DNA of 64,000 bases, from NCBI GenBank assembly GCA_029210965.1, contig JARGFZ010000015.1, positions 1 to 64,000 of the forward strand, given 5' to 3'. The DNA comes from a bacterium (GTDB taxonomy: Bacteria > BMS3Abin14). A model generated the notes under the pieces. It saw only the letters and a list, made by a program, of their open reading frames with translations. It did not search any database and was not told where the DNA came from. This document shows positions 57,668 to 64,000 of this stretch, piece after piece. Position numbers and translations under genes: made by a program. Positions within the stretch are counted from its first letter, which is position 1, and each line of letters starts with the position of its first letter.

Positions 57668-57769
57668 GTCGTTCACCTGGTACATGTCTTTTTATCCTGG
57701 CGGCGGGAAAATGGGAGTGGCCGCCGGAAATACATTGACAGGATGATCGGGAGGAATATGTGATAATAA

Positions 57770-58050
57770 TAGTACCACGTCCCCTTCAGTAGGACAATAA
57801 GGCTTTCACGCCCGAAATCCGAGACTGGTTTTGATGGGCCTCCGGTTGGTGTGTTCGCGGGGCGGTTTTTGCCGTCGGCGGGCACCTGGAGGTTCAAACA
57901 GCGACCCGATGCCGCCCATCCGTCCCACAAACCCCACCGGAGGGGTCTCATCGCCGGATTTCGGGTATGGTTCCCCCCTGCCTGCGGCAGGCAGGCCTGC
58001 CCGCCGCTTTCTGGTCACGCCGCCGGCGTGATGACGCCATAAGGACGCCA
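57770..58050. other. Gene-less GC-rich stretch with palindrome
   Basis: Open frames of 60-90 codons exist on both strands, but none has a ribosome site or recognisable family, so no gene is called. The palindrome GCCTGCCTGCGGCAGGCAGGC lies near 57979-57999. The 57540-57770 part holds only the promoter region of the leftward operon. Confidence 0.5.
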
Positions 58051-58055
58051 ATCTT

Positions 58056-58130
58056 GACAGGGTCGCAAAAAGTCCGTTATCGGCTTTTTGCTCAACGGAA
58101 AGCGAAAAGTGTCATTTTCCCTTTCCTCAC
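58056..58130. repeat. Repeat A1 inserted in a transposase remnant
   Basis: Seventy-five bases, closely similar to 21833-21908 (AGGGTCGCAAAAAGTCCG start). On the minus strand the transposase reading frame enters it after AAVCSIRE and leaves it at DWRPYG without a stop codon. Confidence 0.75.
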
Positions 58131-58340
58131 GGATCGAACACACAGCCGCGTCCAGGTCCGCCTCGATCGTGAACGGCATCCTCTCACTCTCGCGGTAGTT
58201 GAACACGCTCGCCCGGTACGCCGCGCCGTCCGAACGAAACGCCCCAATGCCCTTGCCCGCGGGCATCCGGGCACAGCACATCTTGAGAAACTGAAGGTTC
58301 CGCGCCCGGGACTGTCGTTGCCCTCGCGAAACTCGTGCGG
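58131..58340 (-). pseudogene. IS1380-type transposase fragment, frameshifted
   Basis: Read leftward: FREGNDSPGRGT in one frame, then after a frameshift LQFLKMCCARMPAGKGIGAF, RSDGAAYRASVFNY and TIEADLDAAVCSIRE. This is the order of the catalytic region of IS1380-family DDE transposases (EFREGN, FLK..ARMP, RSDSA.Y, GADLD.AV). The first and last thirds of the gene are missing. Confidence 0.7.
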
Positions 58341-58375
58341 CACCCACAATGCGGATGTATTTTCTGCCGCAGAAC

Positions 58376-58643
58376 ATGCCGAAAAAAAGTATATAGGAAC
58401 GACAACAGCTTACTTCCTCATCCTCAACCTCGTGAAGCTGCTCCCCCCCTCTCTTTCTGGACGCATCACTACATACAGTCTCAAGCACGGGGTGGTCATG
58501 CTGCCCATCATCCCAGTGGGTGTTTTTCTCGGAGCATGGATGACTCACATCACGCGGCAGCGGCACTATTCCTGTTCATATATGCTATCCTTTTAACAAC
58601 TTCCGGGTTGCTGATAATAAAGGCGTTCTACGCGGGACCATGA
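58376..58643 (+). pseudogene. TauE/SafE permease C-terminal fragment, frameshifted
   Basis: KKYIGTTTAYFLILNLVKLL and VVMLPIIPVGVFLGAWMTHI are in one frame. After a frameshift near 58560, ALFLFIYAILLTTSGLLIIK follows in another. This matches the C-terminal helices of TauE/SafE sulfite/sulfoacetate-type exporters. The 5' part is gone, replaced by the transposase remnant. Confidence 0.7.
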
Positions 58644-58739
58644 CAGCACGGTGAAAACAGGTCATTGATCCTCTGTCGATGAATAGGGCACATGCAGCAA
58701 CAACCCGTGTTAACCGCATTATCCGAAATGAAATATCGT

Positions 58740-58768
58740 TTGACAAAAACTTCGATGCCTTTTATTTT
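58740..58768 (+). promoter_or_regulatory. Promoter of the TRAP operon
   Basis: TTGACA at 58740-58745, a 17-base spacer, then TATTTT at 58763-58768. It lies about 200 bases before dctP. No clear operator seen. Confidence 0.5.
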
Positions 58769-58974
58769 AATATTAAACATTGTGTTCTACTGAGTAGGAT
58801 GCGATAGGTAGAAATCCAATTCTGTCCCCATAAAATCGAATTTGTCTCGGTGCTGCATGGCATTTTGACGACAAGGTATTTGACTGATTTTGACAGTGGC
58901 CGGGATCCGGCATGGATGACCGGGACCCCCGTGGGCCTCTCTCATTACCGTGTAAATGGTTAAAGGAGGAAGAG

Positions 58975-60006
58975 ATGGAAGGTATATTAAGGAAGATGAC
59001 GAAGTTCACGTGCCTCGTGGCGGTAGCCGCGCTTGTACTCGTACCGGCAGCTGCCATGGCGGCGACCACGATCAAACTGGCCCACGTGGATCCGGCCGAG
59101 TGGCAGTCCTCTAAAAAGGGCGCCGCCAGTTTGATTTTCAAGAATATAGTAGAAGGCGAGAGCGACATGAAGGTCGAGCTCTTCCCGGCCAAGGCCCTCG
59201 GCGATGAAAACTCCCTGGTGCAGCAGGCCCAGGAAGGCACCCTTCAAATGGCTCTGGTTTCAGGCGCCATGGCGAAGGTCTGCAAAGCTGCGGACGTCCT
59301 CAACATTCCCTACACCTTTCCATCGGCACCCGTCGCCTGGGATGTGATGGATGGTCCCTTCGGCAAGGAACTTGGCGAATTCTGCCTGAAGAAGTCGGGT
59401 CTGCGCACTCTCGCTTATGGTGAAACCGGATACCGCAACTTCACCAACGGCAAGCGGGAGATCAGGACTCCCGCGGACATGAAGGGCCTGAAGTTCCGTG
59501 TTCAGCCCATCCCTCTGTACGTGGAGATGGTCAAAGGTCTGGGTGGCGAGCCGGCACCCATCGCCTGGTCAGAGCTTCCCAACGCCCTGGCAACCGGCGT
59601 TGTTGATGGCCAGGAAAACCCCGTCGGCGTCATCTACAACAATCAGCTTCACAAACTGCAGAAGTACATGACCCTCGATGGTCACGTTTACGCTGTCGAT
59701 TTCTTCCTCATCAACGATGAATTTTTCCAGTCCCTCTCTGACAAGGACAAGGCCCTTATCAAGAAGGCCGCGCGCACTGCCGGGCTCATGGGGCGTGCCA
59801 TTCAGCAGTTCAACACCGCTGAAGGTGTGACCAAGGTCGTTGCTGAAGGGATGCAGGTCTATTCACCCTCAGCGGCTGATCTGAAGAAATTTAAAGCTGC
59901 CGCTCAGCCGGCTGTGGTCAAGTGGCTGCGCGGAGAGCTGGGCAACGATGCCGGCTGGATCGATAAGCTGGACAAGGCGGTCGCCGAAGCGTCAAAAAAC
60001 CAGTAG
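58975..60006 (+). CDS. dctP: TRAP transporter substrate-binding protein (DctP)
   Basis: A 343-residue periplasmic binding protein with a signal peptide (VAALVLVPAAAMAA, cleavage about residue 29). DctP hallmarks: TIKLAHVDPAEW at the mature N-terminus, the helix DENSLVQQAQEGTLQMALVS, and the carboxylate-binding region MKGLKFRVQPIPLYVEM with its Arg, followed by LPNALATGVVDGQENP. It captures an organic acid for the DctQM permease encoded next. Start ATG 58975 follows AAGGAGG; upstream in-frame starts would add a non-signal leader. Confidence 0.94.
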   Translation: MEGILRKMTKFTCLVAVAALVLVPAAAMAATTIKLAHVDPAEWQSSKKGAASLIFKNIVEGESDMKVELFPAKALGDENSLVQQAQEGTLQMALVSGAMAKVCKAADVLNIPYTFPSAPVAWDVMDGPFGKELGEFCLKKSGLRTLAYGETGYRNFTNGKREIRTPADMKGLKFRVQPIPLYVEMVKGLGGEPAPIAWSELPNALATGVVDGQENPVGVIYNNQLHKLQKYMTLDGHVYAVDFFLINDEFFQSLSDKDKALIKKAARTAGLMGRAIQQFNTAEGVTKVVAEGMQVYSPSAADLKKFKAAAQPAVVKWLRGELGNDAGWIDKLDKAVAEASKNQ

Positions 60007-60028
60007 CCCCTTTCATACAGAAAAGCTT

Positions 60029-60053
60029 CCCCGGGTGGAAATCCCGCCCGGGG
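60029..60053 (+). terminator. Hairpin between dctP and dctQ
   Basis: CCCCGGG pairs with CCCGGGG around an 11-base loop and is followed by a weak T-rich tract. It probably lowers permease expression relative to the binding protein. Confidence 0.65.
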
Positions 60054-60117
60054 ATGTCTTGTTATAACCTTCCGGGAGTCAATCCCGGGCTGACATAAAG
60101 AGTTTAAAAGGTGGAAC

Positions 60118-60705
60118 ATGTACCGGTCAACTATTCAAAAAATGTCCCGTTTTTACACGGGCCTGTGTGCCGGCGGTGCATCCCTTTCCATGATGGCGCT
60201 CTTCGCCATCATCCTTTTCAATTCGCTGCGCCGATACACCTTCGGCAAGTCCCTTGAGTGGGGTGAGGAGCTGCCCACCTTAATTGCCGTCTACGGTTTC
60301 ATGTTCGGGGCGGCCTACGCGTACATGCGGGATCGCCACATCCGTTTCACCATCCTGGTTGGTTTCTTGTCTCGTTCAGCCACTGAGAAGCTTTACATGT
60401 TGGTGGATCTCATCATGGTGGGGATAGGCGGCCTCATGGCCTGGTCCGGCTGGCAGTTCGTCCTCAAGCGGGGCGGCATGGAAGCGTCCGCTCTCATCGG
60501 CCTGGCCAAAGACCTGAGGGCAGTCACCAGTTGGGACTGGACGATCTGGCTGGGTCATTACTACCCTTACCAGGCAGCCATGATCCTCGGCGGAGTGATG
60601 CTGTCTGTCGCGGCCCTGTTAAAACTATTGGGACGTTGGAACGACAGGGCGTGGGTGGTTGTTGAACCGGATGCCCCACCGGCGGCCCAACCGGTGGACA
60701 GTTAG
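60118..60705 (+). CDS. dctQ: TRAP transporter small permease (DctQ)
   Basis: A 195-residue membrane protein with four helices in the DctQ pattern: FNSLRRYTFGKSLEWGEELP in the first loop, FGAAYAYMRDRHIRFTILVGFL in the second, and the closing helix near 155-175. It forms the permease with DctM and depends on a Na+ gradient by family knowledge. It lies three bases before dctM. Confidence 0.93.
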   Translation: MYRSTIQKMSRFYTGLCAGGASLSMMALFAIILFNSLRRYTFGKSLEWGEELPTLIAVYGFMFGAAYAYMRDRHIRFTILVGFLSRSATEKLYMLVDLIMVGIGGLMAWSGWQFVLKRGGMEASALIGLAKDLRAVTSWDWTIWLGHYYPYQAAMILGGVMLSVAALLKLLGRWNDRAWVVVEPDAPPAAQPVDS

Positions 60706-60708
60706 ATC

Positions 60709-61980
60709 ATGATCTATATTATCCTGTTGGCTGGTCTGGTCATCGGTCTGCCAGTGGCCTTTTCCATCCTGGCTGCCCTTTTCTACTTCATGGCGGTTAG
60801 TGACTTCCCCTATAGTATGCGGATCGTTGCCACCCAGATGTACGGCGGTATGCAATCCTTTCCGCTGCTGGCGATCCCGTTGTTCATCCTCGCTGGTGAG
60901 CTCATGAACGAATCGGGGATCACAAGCCGCATCATTGATTTTACCACCTTGCTGGTGGGGCGGTTCCGTGCCGGTCTTGCGCTGGTCAATATCTGGGCCT
61001 CGGTGATATTTGCCGGGCTGTCCGGGTCCGCTGTGGCAGACACTTCCGCCATCGGCCGGATCTTTATCCCGGAGATGGAAAAGCGCGGCTATCCCCGGGA
61101 TTTTTCAGCCGCGGTCACCGCCGCGTCTTCTGTTATCGGTCCCATCATCCCCCCGAGTATTCCGGTTATTATCTATGCCCTCACCGTGACCGGTGTCTCG
61201 GTGCCCGGGCTTTTCCTGGGGGGGATCGCCCCCGGTCTGCTGCTGGCCACCCTCCTGTCCATTTACGTCATGATATTTGCCGGGCATTTTGAGACGCCCG
61301 CACCGCAAACAACTAAGGCCTCCAGGATCAAGACCCTGATGCAGGGAATCATCCCCCTCTTTATGCCGGTATTCGTCGTCGGCAGTATTCTTATGGGGGT
61401 GGTTACCCCCACAGAAGCGGCCTGTTTTGCCGTCGCCTACGCTCTTGTGGTGGGTATTTTTGTGTTCCGCGAACTTAAGATAAAAAAACTGCCGGAGATC
61501 TTTGGCCGCTCCATGCGTGACACTGCCACGATCATGGTGGTCATCGGTGCTGTATCAGCCGCGAACTGGCTCATGACCTATAACCGGATTCCCAATATGA
61601 TCACCGATTTCGCTATTACATTCATGACCGCCAAATGGATGTTCCTCATCTCCTCCATGATCCTGTTCCTCATTGTCGGCCTATTCCTGGAAGGTATCGC
61701 CGCCATGCTGGTGCTGGTGCCCATCCTGCACCCCATCGCCGTATCCATGGGGGTTGATCCGACCCATTACGGCATCCTGGTGGTCTTTAACCTGATGATC
61801 GGCCTGATCACGCCACCCATGGGTCTGTGCCTTTTCGTCGTGGATTCTGTTGCTAATGTGGGACTGGGACGTCTGATCCGTCAGATCTGGCCGTTTTTCC
61901 TGGTGGAACTGTTGGCGCTTATCATTATTACGTTTGTCCCGGCGACGGTGACCTGGATACCGAGGTTATTCGGGTTCTGA
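60709..61980 (+). CDS. dctM: TRAP transporter large permease (DctM)
   Basis: A 423-residue membrane protein with 12-13 helices. Conserved segments: FPLLAIPLFILAGELMNESGI, FAGLSGSAVADTSAIG, SSVIGPIIPPSIPVIIYAL, MGVVTPTEAACFAVAYALVVG and LMIGLITPPMGLCLFV. These fit the DctM substrate and ion sites. Substrate class is set by DctP, not readable here. The 62-kb TPP enzyme gene follows. Confidence 0.95.
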   Translation: MIYIILLAGLVIGLPVAFSILAALFYFMAVSDFPYSMRIVATQMYGGMQSFPLLAIPLFILAGELMNESGITSRIIDFTTLLVGRFRAGLALVNIWASVIFAGLSGSAVADTSAIGRIFIPEMEKRGYPRDFSAAVTAASSVIGPIIPPSIPVIIYALTVTGVSVPGLFLGGIAPGLLLATLLSIYVMIFAGHFETPAPQTTKASRIKTLMQGIIPLFMPVFVVGSILMGVVTPTEAACFAVAYALVVGIFVFRELKIKKLPEIFGRSMRDTATIMVVIGAVSAANWLMTYNRIPNMITDFAITFMTAKWMFLISSMILFLIVGLFLEGIAAMLVLVPILHPIAVSMGVDPTHYGILVVFNLMIGLITPPMGLCLFVVDSVANVGLGRLIRQIWPFFLVELLALIIITFVPATVTWIPRLFGF

Positions 61981-62268
61981 TAAAACTTATCCGAGTGAGC
62001 AGAAAACAGCGTTTCGAGACGCTGCTTGAATGACAGGTTCATCCAATAAAAGAGTGCCTGTTTTCCACGGGTTCACGCTACAGGAAAGGCCCTTCACCTC
62101 CGGGAGTCCTGGCCGTGACTGGCCTCTGTTCTCCGGCGAAGCGCGAAGCGTAGCTTGATAAGAGATCCGCGAAGCCGAGCGCCTTGATCAGAGAAAACCC
62201 CCGGTGTCGGCCAGGTATCAGGTACTCATTGTAACTAATGAACCGAAGAACCGCATAGGGAGGTTTTC

Positions 62269-64000
62269 GTGAAGAATCCGGTTTCCCATCAACTGGTAAA
62301 ATACCTGGAGCACCGCGAAGTAAAACACATATTCGGCCTTTGCGGACACACCAACATAGCGGTCCTCGCCGCAATGGAAAAAAGCTCCATACGGTTCATC
62401 AATGTCCGTCACGAGCAGGTTGCCGCTCACGCCGCAGATGGTTACGCCAGGGCCACCGGGAAGGCCGCCGTGCTCCTGACCCACCTGGGGCCGGGGCTCA
62501 CCAACGCCGTGACGGGAGTTGCCAACGCCGCGCTTGACTGCATCCCCATGGTGGTCATCGCCGGGGATGTTCCAAGCCACTACTATGGAAAGCATCCCCA
62601 CCAGGAGGTGAACCTCCACTCCGACGGCAGTCAGTGCGAGATTTACCGCCCCTTCTGCAAGAGGGTGTGGCGGGTGGAGCGGCCGGAACACCTGCCGGAG
62701 ATAATGGAGAGGGCTTTTACCCTTGCCGAAAGCGGCCAGCCTGGCCCTGTCCTTGTGGACGTGCCCATGGATATTTTTTCAAAGGAGATCGACGCAGCCC
62801 TCTTCGACCGGGTGAAGGGCAATGTGAAGGCCCTCACCAGGCCGTCCCTCGATGAAGAGACGGCAAGGGAGATCGTCCGACATCTTGGCCAGGCGAAGCG
62901 TCCCGTACTTTACGTGGGGGGCGGGATCGTACTGGCCGGTGCGGCCCCTGAGCTGCGCGCTTTCGTGGATCACATGCAGATCCCGGTGTCCCACAGCCTC
63001 ATGGGCAAGGGCGCCCTGCCCGACGACCACCCCATGACCCTGGGCATGACCGGTTTCTGGGGAACGCAGTACACCAACGACTCGTGCCGGAACGCCGACT
63101 GGATCATGGCTCTGGGAGCCCGGTTCAAGGAAGCGGATTCGAGCTCCTGGTACCCGGAGTACACCTTCGACATACCGAAAACAAAACTGATCCACATCGA
63201 CATCGAACCCACCGAGATAGGAAGGAACTACCCTGTCCGGATAGGCGCCGTCGCGGACCTCAAGATGGCCCTGCCGGTCCTGACCCGTGCCGCGCTGGAA
63301 CTGTTCCCGGACGGGATCCGGAGGCCGGAACTCGCCGGGGAGATCGCCGTGCAGAGGGAACAGTTCAAGGCGCGCAACGTCCAGATGGAGCAAAGTGACG
63401 CCTTCCCCATGATGCCGGAACGGATTCTGGCCGAACTGAGGGAGGTTCTTCCGCGGGACGCCGTCATCACAACCGATGTGGGGTGGAACAAGAACGGTGT
63501 GGGACAGCAGTTCCCCATATACGAACCGGGTAGCATCCAGATCACCGGCGGCCTTGCCACCATGGGGTTCGGTGCCCCGGCAGCCATCGGCGCGAAGCTC
63601 GCCCGACCGGACAAGGTCGTAGTGGCGCTGGTGGGCGATGGCGGGTTCGGCCAGAATCCGGCCATGCTGGCCACCGCCAGGGCCGAAGGTATCGCCGCGG
63701 TGTGGATCATCATGAACAACGACGCCTTCGGGACCATCGCGGGCCTGGAAAAGGCCCACTTTGGCACAACTTTCGGCACCGTTTTTAACAAGGACGGGAA
63801 ATCCACCTCCCCCGATTACGCCGCCCTGGCCCGGGCCTACGGGGTGGAGGGGATCAGGATCGAGTCGGCTGACGGGTTCAAGCCCGCTCTGGAACAGGCC
63901 ATCAGGGCCAACGCTCCCGTGGTCATGGACGTCCCCATGATCAATAACCCGACACCCACCACCGGGCATTGGAATATTCTGGACATCTACTCACCGGATG
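62269..64000 (+). CDS. TPP-dependent enzyme of the acetolactate synthase/decarboxylase family (cut by window end)
   Basis: Starts at GTG 62269 behind GGGAGG and runs open to the window end (577 codons seen, typically 560-600 in total). Residues about 1-170 are the pyrimidine-binding domain with the catalytic Glu in VRHEQVAAHAADGYAR; about 190-330 is the central domain; about 390-560 the PP-binding domain with VGDGGFGQNP and then the MNNDAFGT end of the GDG-N-N motif. It could be an acetolactate-synthase-like carboligase or a 2-oxoacid decarboxylase; sulfopyruvate or benzoylformate types are possible. Its position after dctPQM ties it to the imported acid. Confidence 0.9.
   Translation, partial: MKNPVSHQLVKYLEHREVKHIFGLCGHTNIAVLAAMEKSSIRFINVRHEQVAAHAADGYARATGKAAVLLTHLGPGLTNAVTGVANAALDCIPMVVIAGDVPSHYYGKHPHQEVNLHSDGSQCEIYRPFCKRVWRVERPEHLPEIMERAFTLAESGQPGPVLVDVPMDIFSKEIDAALFDRVKGNVKALTRPSLDEETAREIVRHLGQAKRPVLYVGGGIVLAGAAPELRAFVDHMQIPVSHSLMGKGALPDDHPMTLGMTGFWGTQYTNDSCRNADWIMALGARFKEADSSSWYPEYTFDIPKTKLIHIDIEPTEIGRNYPVRIGAVADLKMALPVLTRAALELFPDGIRRPELAGEIAVQREQFKARNVQMEQSDAFPMMPERILAELREVLPRDAVITTDVGWNKNGVGQQFPIYEPGSIQITGGLATMGFGAPAAIGAKLARPDKVVVALVGDGGFGQNPAMLATARAEGIAAVWIIMNNDAFGTIAGLEKAHFGTTFGTVFNKDGKSTSPDYAALARAYGVEGIRIESADGFKPALEQAIRANAPVVMDVPMINNPTPTTGHWNILDIYSPD

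Noticed and set aside
57806-58051. Candidate 60-80-residue proteins on both strands
   Set aside because: Overlapping frames on both strands of a GC-rich stretch, with no start signal or family; probably non-coding repeat DNA.
62779-63969. Long open frame antisense to the TPP enzyme gene
   Set aside because: The sense frame has the full TPP motif set; the antisense protein has no recognisable feature.

Overview
The window looks like a chromosomal segment of an anaerobic or microaerophilic, respiratory, Gram-negative bacterium, most like a deltaproteobacterial (Desulfobacterota-type) lineage. The support is indirect: multiheme c-type cytochromes with an outer-membrane barrel, rubredoxin plus an FprA/Roo flavodiiron protein, PAS-rich HisKA_2 sensor kinases, an MqsR-MqsA-SecB toxin-antitoxin-chaperone operon, a TRAP transporter, and repeat-laden intergenic DNA. 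No rRNA or taxonomic marker is present, so the assignment is tentative.

Layout. 1-4.4 kb: a secreted TPR protein, a DMT exporter, a CDF cation exporter, a SlyD-like isomerase and a SixA phosphatase. 4.5-9.5 kb: two large multi-PAS histidine kinases with a small membrane protein that resembles the sensor module of the second. 9.7-14 kb: ABC-F ATPase, 2-hydroxyacid dehydrogenase and threonine aldolase. 14-18 kb is an accessory island made of repeats, a half-size HsdS, mqsR-mqsA-secB-like and an IS21-family remnant. 18-34 kb is mostly housekeeping: RlmKL, class II aldolase, Tpx, a queuosine-tRNA glycosyltransferase, an OYE-type reductase, TrkA/TrkH, UraA/Upp, Ald, a cupin and a thioesterase. 34.3-42.8 kb is a probable extracellular-electron-transfer locus: decaheme cytochrome, outer-membrane barrel, ABC-type binding protein, chemoreceptor, outer-surface multiheme lipoprotein. 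43.5-48.8 kb: a GATE-domain membrane protein, rubredoxin-Roo, a glutamine amidotransferase, an Nfu-type Fe-S scaffold, a rubrerythrin-like protein and an M23 peptidase. 49-52 kb is a second accessory patch: tRNA-Pro, tRNA-Arg, a GIY-YIG protein and a YjjJ/HipA-like kinase. 52-54.7 kb: an AroK-AroB fusion followed by a second AroB. 54.8-64 kb: a catabolic locus with IclR, an HMG-CoA-lyase-like enzyme and a zinc alcohol dehydrogenase transcribed leftward, and a TRAP transporter plus a TPP-dependent enzyme transcribed rightward. Degraded IS1380-type transposase and TauE/SafE fragments lie between the two arms.

The most unusual feature is the intergenic DNA. Arrays of 7-bp units recur at gene ends, with a different unit at most loci. 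They are often paired as inverted arms around a 20-95-bp core, and in several copies the core carries a TTGACA-containing motif. Many of these arrays supply the stop codon, and sometimes the last residues, of the neighbouring gene. At least four other small dispersed repeat families are nested among them (called A, C, D and E here), together with a 210-bp element with terminal inverted repeats next to trkA.
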